Below are positions 1 through 9,567 of a stretch of DNA of 64,000 nt, in pieces. Position 1 is the stretch's first letter, and the number at the start of each line of letters is the position of its first letter. Origin of the DNA: Bacteroidaceae bacterium (GTDB taxonomy: Bacteria > Bacteroidota > Bacteroidia > Bacteroidales > Bacteroidaceae); assembly GCA_017503065.1 (NCBI GenBank), contig JAFVTT010000001.1, forward strand, positions 62,001 through 126,000. Direction: 5' to 3'. A program made the translations under genes and the position numbers. Below the pieces are notes generated by a model. The model had not been told where the DNA came from, did not search any database, and saw only the letters and a program-made list of their open reading frames with translations.

Positions 1-326
1 GCGACTGTCTGCAGATGTCGGCCTACATAATCCGCAAGATGGAGGTAAACGAGGAAATCCTCTCCGACCCGCGTTACGATCTCATGTTCTCCGTGGAGGA
101 GGTGAACCGCCTCGCCACCGAAGGCATGCCCTTCCGCGATGCATACAAGAAGGTGGGCCTGGACATAGAGGCCGGCAACTTCACCCCCGACAAGAACATC
201 CGCCATACTCACGAAGGCAGCATAGGCAACCTGTGCAACGAGGAGATAGCCCGACTGATGGATTCCCTTGTCGGTGAGTTCCATTTTGAACGTATAGACA
301 AGGCCGTGGAGGCTCTGCTGGCATGA
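1..326 (+). CDS. argH: Argininosuccinate lyase, C-terminal part (partial)
   Basis: The frame is open from the window edge, so only the last ~108 residues are present. The segment MFSVEEVNRLATEGMPFRDA followed by YKKVGLDIEAG matches the C-terminal helical domain of argininosuccinate lyase, which splits argininosuccinate into arginine and fumarate in the last step of arginine synthesis. The catalytic regions lie outside the window. The TGA stop overlaps the ATG of the next gene by 4 bases (ATGA), so the two are probably translated together. Identity rests on recognising the family's C-terminal motif; fairly sure. Confidence 0.88.
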   Translation, partial: DCLQMSAYIIRKMEVNEEILSDPRYDLMFSVEEVNRLATEGMPFRDAYKKVGLDIEAGNFTPDKNIRHTHEGSIGNLCNEEIARLMDSLVGEFHFERIDKAVEALLA

Positions 327-910
327 GGTTACACAGAAGCATAAAGTCATTTATGGCAATGCTGGTTGTCCTTGTGGCAACCGGCATTGTCTCTTCCTGC
401 GAGAAGGCGGAAAACAGATACAGCGGTTACCGTGCCTATTTCAAGTACGCCCCTGTCAGCGCCAAACCCAACCTGTACCGTGCCTGCACCTCTTTGGGGG
501 AATTCTGTTCCATAACGTATCCCCCCGGTGTCAACTATGTGATAAAGAGTCCCAGCACCCCATCGGCGGTGGACTATATCCAGCGCACCGCCTTGCAAGG
601 CTATCAGGGTTTTGTCCTTGGTGTCGGAGGAGGCCTTATAGTGGGCATGCCCACCATACCGGAGATGCTGGAACAGGAAAGCCAGGTCACATGTTACGAC
701 CTCTGCTGCCCCAACTGCTATCAGGTCTACCATATCCTCAAGCAGTTGGAACTCCATGTCGGAGGTTCGGCCGCTTGTTCCTCATGCCATCGCACCTATG
801 ATCTCAACAATCAGGGCATGGTGTCCAAGGGGGATGCCGGCCGTTCCCTTTTCCGCTATTATGTGCATTATTATGCCCCCACTCAGAGTCTGACAATCAA
901 CAATAATTAG
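323..910 (+). CDS. Lipoprotein with two C-x-x-C pairs, function unknown
   Basis: 195 residues. A lipoprotein signal (hydrophobic stretch ending VSSC, lipid Cys at about residue 26) predicts anchoring in the envelope. The C-terminal third carries CCPNC and, about 20 residues later, CSSCH, followed by a short Tyr-rich tail. These pairs suggest a zinc ribbon or other small metal site, or a redox Cys pair; sequence alone does not decide. The middle is Gly-rich (GVGGGLIVGMP). Start is the ATG overlapping the argH stop, so it is probably the second gene of that operon. I recognise it only as an uncharacterised Bacteroidales lipoprotein type. The stop is TAG. Confidence 0.8.
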   Translation: MRLHRSIKSFMAMLVVLVATGIVSSCEKAENRYSGYRAYFKYAPVSAKPNLYRACTSLGEFCSITYPPGVNYVIKSPSTPSAVDYIQRTALQGYQGFVLGVGGGLIVGMPTIPEMLEQESQVTCYDLCCPNCYQVYHILKQLELHVGGSAACSSCHRTYDLNNQGMVSKGDAGRSLFRYYVHYYAPTQSLTINNN

Positions 911-938
911 ACTAAAAGTGTAGTTTTCCCACCTTTTC

Positions 939-970
939 TTTGGTCGTATCGTTTTTTTGTCATACCTTTG
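939..970 (+). promoter_or_regulatory. Bacteroidetes-type promoter for tRNA-Lys
   Basis: TTTG at 939-942, a 20-base spacer, then TACCTTTG at 963-970. This fits the Bacteroidetes primary sigma factor consensus (-33 TTTG, -7 TAnnTTTG). It ends 36 bases before the tRNA. Confidence 0.75.
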
Positions 971-1006
971 CACCCGCTAATGTAAATATGATTAGCATTT
1001 CAGGTT

Positions 1007-1079
1007 GACTCGCTAGCTCAGTAGGTAGAGCACTTCACTTTTAATGAAGGGGTCTCGGGTTCGAACCCCGAGCGGGTTA
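1007..1079 (+). tRNA. tRNA-Lys (TTT)
   Basis: Full cloverleaf: acceptor GACTCGC pairs with GCGGGTT (with G-T pairs), D arm GCTC/GAGC, anticodon stem CTTCA/TGAAG with loop CTTTTAA giving anticodon TTT at 1040-1042, T arm TCGGG/CCCGA around TTCGAAC, discriminator A at 1079. CCA is not encoded. Confidence 0.95.
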
Positions 1080-1104
1080 CAGGAAGAGGGTGGTCAAAAT
1101 GAAG

Positions 1105-1235
1105 TGCCCCCCAAAATAAGTTAGACGTTTAACACGTTATTTATTACTTAGGTATTGAGCTCGGTATATGCCGGGCTCAATACTTTTAGTTCCCTTATTG
1201 TAAGCGGCAAGTCTTCTTTTTTGGGGTGAGCTGGA
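1105..1235. mobile_element. MITE-like remnant with IS3-family-like inverted ends
   Basis: About 130 bases with no reading frame, bounded by imperfect inverted ends: the left end reads CCCCAAAATAAGTTAGAC (1109-1126) and the right end, read on the other strand, has CCCCAAAAAAGAAGAC (1211-1226). Such CCCC-A-rich-GTTAGAC ends resemble IS3/IS150-group termini. Between them is a 13-bp hairpin (1152-1164 with 1171-1183, one G-T pair, loop TATATG) followed by TTTT, which could also end tRNA-Lys transcription. Seen: the ends and the hairpin. Inferred: origin from an IS. No transposase is present. Confidence 0.45.
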
Positions 1236-1316
1236 CAATAATTTGGTATTTAGTTCACTTAATCGTAGCATTGAACTTTGTTCTAAGTTACTATCGCTCT
1301 GATTTGCTCAAATAAA

Positions 1317-1348
1317 TTTGGCAAATCGCGCGCTTAATCGTAACTTTG
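1317..1348 (+). promoter_or_regulatory. Promoter for metG
   Basis: TTTG at 1317-1320, a 20-base spacer, TAACTTTG at 1341-1348; the metG ATG follows 28 bases later. Near-perfect fit to the Bacteroidetes consensus. Confidence 0.75.
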
Positions 1349-1376
1349 TAGCGCAATAATTTACATATATCAAGAA

Positions 1377-3434
1377 ATGGAAAAGAATTTCAAGAGAACT
1401 ACTGTCACTTCGGCTCTTCCCTATGCCAACGGTCCAGTGCACATCGGACATCTGGCTGGTGTGTATGTGCCGGCAGACATATATGTGCGCTACTTGCGAC
1501 TGAAGAAGCGCGATGTGCTATTCATAGGTGGCAGTGACGAACATGGCGTACCCGTAACAATCCGTGCCCGCAAGGAGGGCATCAGCGTACAGGAGGTGGT
1601 GGACCGATACCACGGCATCATCAAGGACTCCTTCGAGAAGTTCGGCATCTCCTTCGATGTCTACTCGCGCACCAGCGGTCCCATACACCATCAGTTTGCC
1701 AGCGACTTCTTCAAAAAACTCTATGAGGAGGGCAAGTTCGTGGAGAAGGTGACGGAGCAGTTCTTTGACGAGGCTACAGGACGCTTCCTCTCCGACCGCA
1801 ACATCAAGGGCGAGTGCCCCCGTTGCCATGCCGCCGATGCCTACGGCGACCAGTGCGAGAAGTGCGGTGCAACGCTCTCTCCCGAGGAACTTATCAACCC
1901 CTACAATGCAGAGACGGGCAACCCCCTGGTGCAGAAGGAGACCAAGCACTGGTACCTGCCTCTGGACAAGGACCAGGAGTGGCTGGAGAAGTGGATTCTG
2001 GAGGAGCACAAGGAATGGCGACCCAATGTGTACGGCCAGTGCAAGAGTTGGCTGGACGGAGGTCTGCACCCCCGTGCCGTGACACGCGACCTCGACTGGG
2101 GTATCCCCGTTCCCGTGGAGGGTGCCGACGGCAAGGTGCTCTACGTGTGGTTCGACGCTCCCATAGGTTATATCAGCAACACCAAAGAACTCTGCGACGC
2201 ACGTCCCGAACTGGGCAGTTGGGAGACCTGGTGGAAGGACCCCGAGACACGTCTGGTGCATTTCATCGGCAAGGACAACATCGTATTCCACTGCATCGTC
2301 TTCCCAGCCATGCTCAAGGCCCACGGTGGTTACATCCTGCCCGACAACGTGCCTTCCAACGAGTTCCTGAATCTGGAGGGCAACAAGATTTCAACCAGCA
2401 AGAACTATGCAGTATGGCTCAACGAGTATCTCGTGGACATGCCCGGCCGTCAGGACGAACTGCGCTATGTGCTCACCGCCAACGCTCCCGAGACAAAGGA
2501 CAACGACTTCACGTGGGCCGACTACCAGGCACGTTGTAACAACGAACTGGTGGCTGTCTACGGCAACTTTGTGAACCGTGCCCTGCAACTCACCCAAAAG
2601 TACTACGAGGGACGTGTGCCTGCCTGTGGCGAACTGACCGACTACGACCGCGAAACTCTGGCCGAGTTCTGCGGTGTGAAGGAGAAACTGGAGGCTCTGT
2701 TGGAGAACTTCCGCTTCCGCGATGCGCTGAAGGAGGCCATGAACCTGGCACGCATCGGCAATAAGTACATAGCCGACTGCGAACCCTGGAAGGTCATCAA
2801 GACCGACCCCGAGCGCGTGAAGACCATCATAAACATATCCCTGCAACTTACCGCCAACCTGGCCATAGCCTTCGAACCCTTCCTGCCTTTCAGCAGCAAG
2901 CGCCTCAGGGAGATGCTCGCCATGGACACCTTCTCATGGGAAGACCTCGGCAGCACCGCCCTCATGCAGGAAGGACACCAGATGCCCAAGCCCGAACTGC
3001 TCTTCACCAAGATAGAGGACGAGGCCATAGCCACTCAGGTGAAGAAACTGGAAGACACCGTGAAGGCCAACGAGGAGGCCGCCTACGTTGCAGCACCCGT
3101 GAAGCCCACCGTATCCTTCGAGGACTTCGAGAAGATGGACATCCGCGTAGGCCTCGTAAAGGCATGCGAAAAAGTGAAGAAGAGCAAGAAGCTGCTGAAG
3201 TTCACCCTGGACGACGGTAGCGGACAGGACCGCACCATTCTCTCTGGTATAGCTCAATGGTACGAACCCGAGCAGCTGGTGGGCAAGCGCGTCCTCTTCA
3301 TAGCCAACTTCGAGCCCCGCAAGATGATGGGCGAGGAATCCCACGGCATGATACTCTCCGCCGTAAACTTCAACGGCGACCTCTCCGTAACCACCACCAT
3401 TGACGAGGTGAAAGGCGGTAGCCAGGTAGGATAA
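1377..3434 (+). CDS. metG: Methionyl-tRNA synthetase
   Basis: 685 residues, cytoplasmic; charges tRNA-Met with methionine. Class I signature HIGH at residues 22-25 ([10 protein letters not shown]), zinc knuckle Cys pairs CPRC and CEKC at about residues 146-163, and KISTS at about 338 in the KMSKS position. The last ~105 residues (from about [14 protein letters not shown]) form the tRNA-binding OB domain found in the longer bacterial MetRS type; this makes it a dimer-forming version. Length is normal for Bacteroidetes. It has its own promoter and is followed by a strong terminator. Codon use is strongly biased, as expected for a highly expressed synthetase. Confidence 0.97.
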   Translation: MEKNFKRTTVTSALPYANGPVHIGHLAGVYVPADIYVRYLRLKKRDVLFIGGSDEHGVPVTIRARKEGISVQEVVDRYHGIIKDSFEKFGISFDVYSRTSGPIHHQFASDFFKKLYEEGKFVEKVTEQFFDEATGRFLSDRNIKGECPRCHAADAYGDQCEKCGATLSPEELINPYNAETGNPLVQKETKHWYLPLDKDQEWLEKWILEEHKEWRPNVYGQCKSWLDGGLHPRAVTRDLDWGIPVPVEGADGKVLYVWFDAPIGYISNTKELCDARPELGSWETWWKDPETRLVHFIGKDNIVFHCIVFPAMLKAHGGYILPDNVPSNEFLNLEGNKISTSKNYAVWLNEYLVDMPGRQDELRYVLTANAPETKDNDFTWADYQARCNNELVAVYGNFVNRALQLTQKYYEGRVPACGELTDYDRETLAEFCGVKEKLEALLENFRFRDALKEAMNLARIGNKYIADCEPWKVIKTDPERVKTIINISLQLTANLAIAFEPFLPFSSKRLREMLAMDTFSWEDLGSTALMQEGHQMPKPELLFTKIEDEAIATQVKKLEDTVKANEEAAYVAAPVKPTVSFEDFEKMDIRVGLVKACEKVKKSKKLLKFTLDDGSGQDRTILSGIAQWYEPEQLVGKRVLFIANFEPRKMMGEESHGMILSAVNFNGDLSVTTTIDEVKGGSQVG

Positions 3435-3471
3435 CAAAATATCTGGACCTGCTCCGCGAGAATAGCACCAA

Positions 3472-3510
3472 AACAATCGCCCGACAAAGCTATGTCGGGC
3501 GATTGTTCTT
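3472..3510 (+). terminator. Terminator after metG
   Basis: Perfect 15-bp stem (3472-3486 with 3493-3507), loop AAGCTA, then TTCTT. It lies between metG and the convergent nhaA gene and may serve both. Confidence 0.8.
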
Positions 3511-3610
3511 ATATATTAAAGTAAAAGAAAGAAACTAATGGAAGAAGAATCCTGTCAATATGCATAAAATTCGTTATGATATTTATGGAACCATCGCTGT
3601 TCTCACATTA

Positions 3611-4996
3611 TCAACTTTTTTTCGGCAAGGTCTTGTGCAGCAAGAACGAACCCAACAGTGCACTGGTGATCGTACCGCATAGGATACCAAGTTTGGCATC
3701 ATTCAAGAACAGACGCATCATTGCAGGAGCCTGACCTTCGAGATCCAACGGATAGGACAGTTCTGCCATGAACATACTCACGGTGAAACCAATACCACAG
3801 AGCATGGCTATTCCCGCCAATGAAGGCCAGGTAGCACCATCTGGCAACTGTACAATTCTTGCCTTGACACTGAGCCAACATGCTATCATAACACCGGCGA
3901 ATTTTCCGATCACCAGACCAAGGAAGACGCCGAGACCTACACCCTGAGTGATGTTGTCCACACTCATACCCTCGAAGCATACACCTGCATTGGCGAAAGC
4001 AAAGATGGGTATTATGAGCATGCTAATAGGATTGCGAAGCACGTCCTCTGTATCCTGAAGGGTGGAAATAAGATGGTCGGAAGCAGATTCTATGGCACGC
4101 AGGTCCTGAATGTCGGTTTGTGTAAGCATATGCGGTGTACGCTTGTCATGTGCCGTAACCTCGTATTGAGGGAACTTGTCTATTTGCTCACGTATTTTCT
4201 CTATATAATATTTTGTGCCATGGCTAAGTCTGGCAGGTATGCAGAAAGCCAATACCACACCTGCTATGGTGGAATGTATGCCACTTTGGAACATGAACCA
4301 CCACATAAACAAGCCTATGGCGATATAGCCAAACTTGCTATGAACCTGTCGATATGAAAGATAAAGGCATGCCAGCACGCAACCGAGCACTCCACCAAGA
4401 TGAGGTAAAGAGATGTGGTCGGTGTAGTTGACAGCAATTACCAGTATACCGCCGAGGTCGTCCGCTACTGCCAGAGTAGCAAGGAATACCTTCAGTCCTG
4501 TGGGAACACGCTTGGAGAACATGGCCAGTACACCCAAAGAGAAGGCAATATCCGTAGCCATAGGTATTGGCATGCCTCGTTCCATGACTTCCATGTATGT
4601 GGCATCGCCTGTCAGATAACAAGATATGCCAAACACAATAGTGGGCATAATCATACCACCTATAGCGGCAAGGACCGGAAGCAAGGCTTTACGTAGGGAT
4701 GAAAGTTCGCCTCCACAGAAAATCTCCCTCTTCAGTTCCAGGCCCACGGAGAGGAAGAAGATGGCCATAAAAAAGTCGTTGATAAAGCCGCCAATGGTCA
4801 AGTTCTTTCCATTATGGGCAAGCAGGTCGACACCTGCAACAACGAATTGTAGGGGTTCTTGCCAGAAACTGCTGTATAAGTCACGTGTCGAAGGCAAGTT
4901 TGCCGCTATCAAAGCAGCGATTGTTGCCACTATCAGGAGTTTGCCGCTTTCGGCATACTTCCTGATAGTGGACATAAAACTATAGTTCTGTTTCAT
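3611..4996 (-). CDS. nhaA: Na+/H+ antiporter NhaA
   Basis: 461 residues, inner membrane, about 12 membrane segments; exchanges protons for Na+ or Li+ in pH and salt homeostasis. The key pair of adjacent aspartates is visible in LAVADDLGGILVIA (the family's ion-binding site). It is longer than the ~390-residue E. coli protein because of a hydrophilic, charged insert in the middle (around KIREQIDKFPQYEVTAHDKR to DTEDVLRNP), an insert I associate with NhaA of this phylum. It starts 32 bases after the kinase gene on the same strand, so the two may share a transcript. Confidence 0.95.
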   Translation of the reverse strand: MKQNYSFMSTIRKYAESGKLLIVATIAALIAANLPSTRDLYSSFWQEPLQFVVAGVDLLAHNGKNLTIGGFINDFFMAIFFLSVGLELKREIFCGGELSSLRKALLPVLAAIGGMIMPTIVFGISCYLTGDATYMEVMERGMPIPMATDIAFSLGVLAMFSKRVPTGLKVFLATLAVADDLGGILVIAVNYTDHISLPHLGGVLGCVLACLYLSYRQVHSKFGYIAIGLFMWWFMFQSGIHSTIAGVVLAFCIPARLSHGTKYYIEKIREQIDKFPQYEVTAHDKRTPHMLTQTDIQDLRAIESASDHLISTLQDTEDVLRNPISMLIIPIFAFANAGVCFEGMSVDNITQGVGLGVFLGLVIGKFAGVMIACWLSVKARIVQLPDGATWPSLAGIAMLCGIGFTVSMFMAELSYPLDLEGQAPAMMRLFLNDAKLGILCGTITSALLGSFLLHKTLPKKS

Positions 4997-5028
4997 TCAT
5001 TTGTGCTCCGCTTTTTGCTGGCGGTACA

Positions 5029-6132
5029 TTATTTCAAGCAATCTGCGATGAATGCCTCCATCTCCTGCTCATGCTTTTCAATGCTGAAGAGCAGATGCAG
5101 CTGGTTGTTGGCACGCACGAAGTTGTGGTTGGCATACTGGCACTTCCAGTACTTGTCGCCACTGAGGTAGTCCCACAGGAAACGTACGCACTGCATGTAG
5201 GGGAAGAGTTTCACGGCATAGGGCAGGTTCTCTATCTCTACGCGTGTCAGGAAGGAGCTAGCACTTGCCAAATAGCCTTCGGTGAACGCCTTGAAGATGT
5301 CCACGTCGAAGCAAACGGCATCCATGTCCTGATGGTCCTCGGCCACCTTGTTGGCACCTGTGCGGAGGAAGTCGCCGTAGTCGGAGAAGATGAAGTTGGG
5401 CATCACGGTGTCAAGGTCGATTACACAGAGGACATTGTCCTGCTGGTCGAACATCATGTTGTTCACCTTGGTGTCGCAATGGCACACACGCTTGGGCAGG
5501 ATGCCCTCACGGCCCATACGTTCCGCCTGGCACATGTACTCGGCACGGGCATCTATCTCCTTCAGCATGGCCTGAACCTCGGGTTCGGCAACGCGGCCTA
5601 CGGGGTCCTTGGCAATGACTTCGCGCAACTGCTGCAGGCGGAACTCCATGTTGTGGAAGTCCTTGATGGTCTCTCCCAACTCCACGGGAATGTCGGCAAG
5701 CATGGCCTGGAACTGGCCGAAAGCCTTACCGGCAGCGCGTGAACTCTCGGGGTTGACGGCCTGCTTGGTTACAGCATTCTCAATGAATATCATCATGCGC
5801 CAGTACTGGCCGTCCACGATGGCATATAGTTTAGTCTCGTCATCCTTGGCGGGCATGAAGGTAAGTACCTTGCGGTCAATCTCTGTCTCGCCTGCGGCCT
5901 CCAGTTTCTTGCGGATGTGGGTGGTTACTGCATAGATATTGCGCATCACCAAATCCACATCGGGGAACACGTTGGTGTTCACACGCTGCAATACGTAGTT
6001 GGGGGCATCTGCCTCGGCTGTTGTAACCAGCAGGGTGTCGTTGATAAGACCTGCACCGAGGGGCTTGATTTCGCTTACTGTGCCACGTATGGCAAAGTGG
6101 GAAACAATGTTCTTCAGTTCGTTTTGTTCCAT
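5029..6132 (-). CDS. APH-fold kinase, probably sugar kinase (NahK-like)
   Basis: 367 residues, cytoplasmic. Aminoglycoside-phosphotransferase/choline-kinase fold: a Gly-rich N-terminal lobe (PLGAGLINDT), catalytic loop VCHCDTKVNNMMF with the catalytic Asp and metal-binding Asn, and the metal Asp in CVIDLDTVMPN. In gut Bacteroidetes and bifidobacteria such proteins are often N-acetylhexosamine 1-kinases; homoserine kinase-like or other small-molecule kinases are alternatives. Substrate cannot be read from the sequence. Upstream of its ATG, TATATTTG on the minus strand (6168-6175) is a likely -7 box. Confidence 0.8.
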   Translation of the reverse strand: MEQNELKNIVSHFAIRGTVSEIKPLGAGLINDTLLVTTAEADAPNYVLQRVNTNVFPDVDLVMRNIYAVTTHIRKKLEAAGETEIDRKVLTFMPAKDDETKLYAIVDGQYWRMMIFIENAVTKQAVNPESSRAAGKAFGQFQAMLADIPVELGETIKDFHNMEFRLQQLREVIAKDPVGRVAEPEVQAMLKEIDARAEYMCQAERMGREGILPKRVCHCDTKVNNMMFDQQDNVLCVIDLDTVMPNFIFSDYGDFLRTGANKVAEDHQDMDAVCFDVDIFKAFTEGYLASASSFLTRVEIENLPYAVKLFPYMQCVRFLWDYLSGDKYWKCQYANHNFVRANNQLHLLFSIEKHEQEMEAFIADCLK

Positions 6133-6245
6133 AGTATTGATTGGGTTAAATGAATGTTATGCGAGTACAAATATATTAAATTCCGATGACAAAGACACCC
6201 CGACGAAGTGGTAAATTACGTTAATCTCCGTGTTTTTGACCAATA

Positions 6246-9119
6246 TTAGTTGAGATTTCCACACTGTGGCGTGCCGTCCGGGCTCCATCCTTCGGCACTT
6301 ACTTGCAGGATGCTGGATGAGGAGTTGTTGTACAAATTTATGGTAGCACGGCCGTTTTCGTCAAGTTTTATATTCGGATTCCAGTACAATGTCCGGCGGT
6401 AGTCGTCCTTTGGCAGAGGCTGCTTTGAGTAATCGGGCGAGTAGAATTCGTCGGGGATGGAGAAACCCTTCATCTTCCAGAAACGGTTTTTGCGGTATAG
6501 GCGCTCCACGCCGTCGTCAAGCAGATGCAGGTCTATGGTTACTGATGGAAGTTCGTTTCCGCGGTACTTTCCATGCTGGTCTTTTCGTGGGGAGTAGTCG
6601 GTATAGACAACCACCTTGTCCAAGTTCCACAGATAATTGTACTTGTCGCGTTTGAGGTCCGGCATGTTGCTGCTCCATCGGGGCATTGCATCTGGTATGT
6701 CTGTCTGTTCCTTGCGGCGTTGCATTGCCGTTCCTTCGCTATATATCTTTCCGTCAAAACGGTAACTGATGTCGTATCTGCGGTCCGTCTTCATATCACC
6801 GATATAGGTGCGCGCCACATCCTCGCCGAAGCGGCCGGCACCCATAAAGTAGCCTGGAGCAAAACCTGCATCGCATGTGGCGTTGAAGGCATCGTATGCA
6901 TCTATTATGAAGGCTGGCCTCCAATGTCCGAATCTCCTTCGCCCGTTACGCCTGGCACCGATAGTTACCTCAGACAGCATGCGCACCTGTTCGTTCATGC
7001 TGTTGTACAGGGGATTGTCCTTAGGCATGGGTGCTATGTGCGACTGGTAGTAGTCGTAGGGTTTGGGAAAGCGTGGGAATACTGGGTCTAACTTTACGTA
7101 ATATTCAGGAAAGTCCACTTCGTCGCGTTTGGTCCTGCCATTCTGTGTCCAAATGGGAGGCTGCCCTTTCTTCCATTTCGTCGTGTCGCTGGCAGCCAGG
7201 AAGAAAAGGAATTCGTCGTAGTATCTGGGGAAGTCCATTGCAAATGTACCCTGGCTGCGCATGTCTCCTTCCACACTCTCGTTGCCTGGTTGGGAGAATT
7301 CTGCATGCAGGGCAACGGGATGTTTCAGGTTTTCTTCCTTCTCGTTGAAGCGGTCCCGTGCATCGTTGCCACCCTTGTTTGCTTCGGAATGTCTTTCCGC
7401 CTTCTCGTTCATGTCCTGCTCCGAAGGGGATTTTGTGTGACTGTTCCATTGCTCTTCCACAGATGTGTCCTTGTCCCTTTTGATGGCCTTTTGCTCGTCT
7501 TCCCTGTTCTGTTCCGACATCTTTTCGCCAGCCCTTTCGGCAAAGCTGTACATCTTTTCCTCCATGGTGCTTAGCACCTGTTCGGCGGAATAATTGTGTA
7601 TCTGCCCTGTCCAGTGCGGATAACGCCTCTCTGGCATGTGGGTCAGTTGGAATTCTCCCTGGATGGCCATTTCCCTCCAAACATATCTGCGCCATCCCTG
7701 AACCATCATCAGCAAGTCCAGTGCCTGGCGCCTTTCCGGTTCGTCCTTCTGGAAGAACCATTGCGGATGGGGTACGAAACCCTTTATTTGGCTGGACAGA
7801 AGTGCCTCGGTCAGCATGTTGCCTGTGTCGTAGATGTATTCGCTTTTCGCGGCATCCCTTACGGAAACCGACATGCTTGCCCCAGGAGCCCCCTGCACCT
7901 CTATGGCAATGGGTTCGAAGGCACCGTAGTTCCCCGTCTTCATGCCAGAGAAGTTCACGTTGGTATGTTTGAAGCCATCCGGCAGGTAGAAGCAGAGCCT
8001 GTCTGCATATACCCGTCCGTCCTGGTTGAATACTGTCACCTGATACACTCCTGCCTCTGTAGTGGGAACATGTATGGGTGTCCCGTCTGCCACCTGGAAG
8101 TGTTTCAGTATGCCATTGTTCATTATTGTTATCCCCAACTCTTCTCCTGACGCATTGCCTGCCGTGGCATAGGAAATACTTATGCCAGTGGTGTCCGTGC
8201 ATACATGCAACGCCACGCCATCCGCCTCGGCTCTTGGCAGATCCTCTCTGGCAGAGGGAGTGCCTGCCGGATTTCCCCTTCCTTCAGACGGGGTGAACAA
8301 GGCCGTCAGCACTTGTCCTTCAGAAGGAGTTATCTCGAACACGCCTCTACCTCGGTTCTGTGTTCCCGAAGTGATTGTCTGTCCGTCTGGCATACTTATG
8401 CTCAGTGTGCCTTCTAAGGTCATGCCAAGATTGTTCCTTACCTCCCAAGCCACACGCTGCTTCACGCCGGCAACGAGATTTCCTCCCTCGGGGAAGAACT
8501 TCACTGAAGAATTGGGTTTCTCGGTCGGGTTCTTGTGGTATGCTGCCAGGGGACGCAAGGTCATGTCCTGTGTATAGTTGCCAGGTGAAGCTGGCCTATT
8601 ATAAATAGGTACTACGCGCGAATAAAGTTTCTCATAGTCGCGGTAATAGTCCCTGGCCATATCATTGCTGAAAAAATACTGTTCCGCCCATTTGCTATGC
8701 GGCTGTTCCGTCACTCCCCAGTTCAATTGCCACTTTGTATATGCGCGCAACTCATAGTATCCTGCATACAGAGTCGTGTCTGCCAGAGAAAAGTTGCCGT
8801 GCCCTTCGCCTTTCTCCAACGGAATCATCTGGCGTTCCATGAGATACCCGTCGTCGTTCAGCAGTTCGCAATACAGAATTCCGCTCAGGTTTGTGGGATG
8901 TCCGTTGTCGCCGCGTCTCACGTACGCCTTGTAGTAAATGGTGTCGCCCAAATAGTAGCAGTTGTTGTCCATGTGTATGAATACCTGCTCCTGAGGCAAT
9001 TTTGTGCCAAATGCTTGTAGGCGGTTCACTAAGCCTTCCAGTTTCTCTTGGGCCTGCATGGAGGTGCAGAAGAGTAACAGTGTGAATAACAATGATGTCT
9101 TGATAGAGCGTCTTGCCAT
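6246..9119 (-). CDS. MG2-domain (macroglobulin-like) exported protein
   Basis: About 957 residues. I chose the ATG at 9119 because MARRSIKTSLLFTLLLFCTSMQAQ is a clear signal peptide; the open frame extends to 9329 but the extra residues look non-coding. After it, FIHMDNNCYYLGDTIYYKAY is the MG2-type macroglobulin strand pattern, followed by further beta domains and a segment MLSEVTIGARRN that resembles a TonB-plug-like stretch known in large Bacteroidetes proteins of this kind. A charged low-complexity insert (about 7310-7560, rich in Glu, Lys, Asp) interrupts the middle. Role unknown; probably periplasmic or outer-membrane associated. TAACTTTG on the minus strand at 9165-9172 is a likely -7 box. 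Confidence 0.78.
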   Translation of the reverse strand: MARRSIKTSLLFTLLLFCTSMQAQEKLEGLVNRLQAFGTKLPQEQVFIHMDNNCYYLGDTIYYKAYVRRGDNGHPTNLSGILYCELLNDDGYLMERQMIPLEKGEGHGNFSLADTTLYAGYYELRAYTKWQLNWGVTEQPHSKWAEQYFFSNDMARDYYRDYEKLYSRVVPIYNRPASPGNYTQDMTLRPLAAYHKNPTEKPNSSVKFFPEGGNLVAGVKQRVAWEVRNNLGMTLEGTLSISMPDGQTITSGTQNRGRGVFEITPSEGQVLTALFTPSEGRGNPAGTPSAREDLPRAEADGVALHVCTDTTGISISYATAGNASGEELGITIMNNGILKHFQVADGTPIHVPTTEAGVYQVTVFNQDGRVYADRLCFYLPDGFKHTNVNFSGMKTGNYGAFEPIAIEVQGAPGASMSVSVRDAAKSEYIYDTGNMLTEALLSSQIKGFVPHPQWFFQKDEPERRQALDLLMMVQGWRRYVWREMAIQGEFQLTHMPERRYPHWTGQIHNYSAEQVLSTMEEKMYSFAERAGEKMSEQNREDEQKAIKRDKDTSVEEQWNSHTKSPSEQDMNEKAERHSEANKGGNDARDRFNEKEENLKHPVALHAEFSQPGNESVEGDMRSQGTFAMDFPRYYDEFLFFLAASDTTKWKKGQPPIWTQNGRTKRDEVDFPEYYVKLDPVFPRFPKPYDYYQSHIAPMPKDNPLYNSMNEQVRMLSEVTIGARRNGRRRFGHWRPAFIIDAYDAFNATCDAGFAPGYFMGAGRFGEDVARTYIGDMKTDRRYDISYRFDGKIYSEGTAMQRRKEQTDIPDAMPRWSSNMPDLKRDKYNYLWNLDKVVVYTDYSPRKDQHGKYRGNELPSVTIDLHLLDDGVERLYRKNRFWKMKGFSIPDEFYSPDYSKQPLPKDDYRRTLYWNPNIKLDENGRATINLYNNSSSSILQVSAEGWSPDGTPQCGNLN

Positions 9120-9567
9120 AGGTGTGTCTATATGCCTGTATGTACTGATTGTGTGATTTTCGGGCAAAGTTATAAAAAATAATCTAATCCGGTCTTTGTG
9201 CAGTTCTATTATTTTGTGCAGCCGTGTGCCGGCGCATGCCCTTGTAGAAGAAAAGGCTGGTTGGAGCGGTATGTTCCACGGAAAGATTTGGCAGCAGGAC
9301 ATTGTTTCCAAGAGCATTGTTTTTATCATCGGTAAAGATAAACTTTATCATCGGTAATCGTTTGGCGAATCAACGATAATGGTGCGCATGTGTCGTCGTG
9401 AAGCCGTAAAGGAATCATTAGGCAGATGCACGCCATATACGATATTAATATTCCTATGACATAATGTGTCTGAACCTCCATTGAAGAACGTGGAAATAAA
9501 ACCTTAAATGTTTGTTTTTGCTAATAGCAGGCAGGATAATCGGGAATTTTGTGTAAATTTGCGAACG
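9120..9567. other. Gene-free spacer with a 14-bp direct repeat
   Basis: About 450 bases between two divergent genes, without a convincing gene. It holds two copies of TTTATCATCGGTAA (9322-9335 and 9344-9357), 22 bases apart start to start, around the small palindrome GATAAACTTTATC. TAAATTTG at 9554-9561 is a likely -7 box for lpxB, only 6 bases before its ATG, so the lpxB leader would be very short. Confidence 0.55.

Noticed and set aside
1080..1376. Transposase gene in the IS-like remnant
   Set aside because: No open frame of useful length exists between the inverted ends.
9120..9329. N-terminal extension of the MG2-domain protein
   Set aside because: A clean signal peptide starts at 9119, and a -7 box lies inside the extension.
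9120..9567. Small RNA gene in the large spacer before lpxB
   Set aside because: No promoter-hairpin-T-run combination is visible; only the direct repeat stands out.
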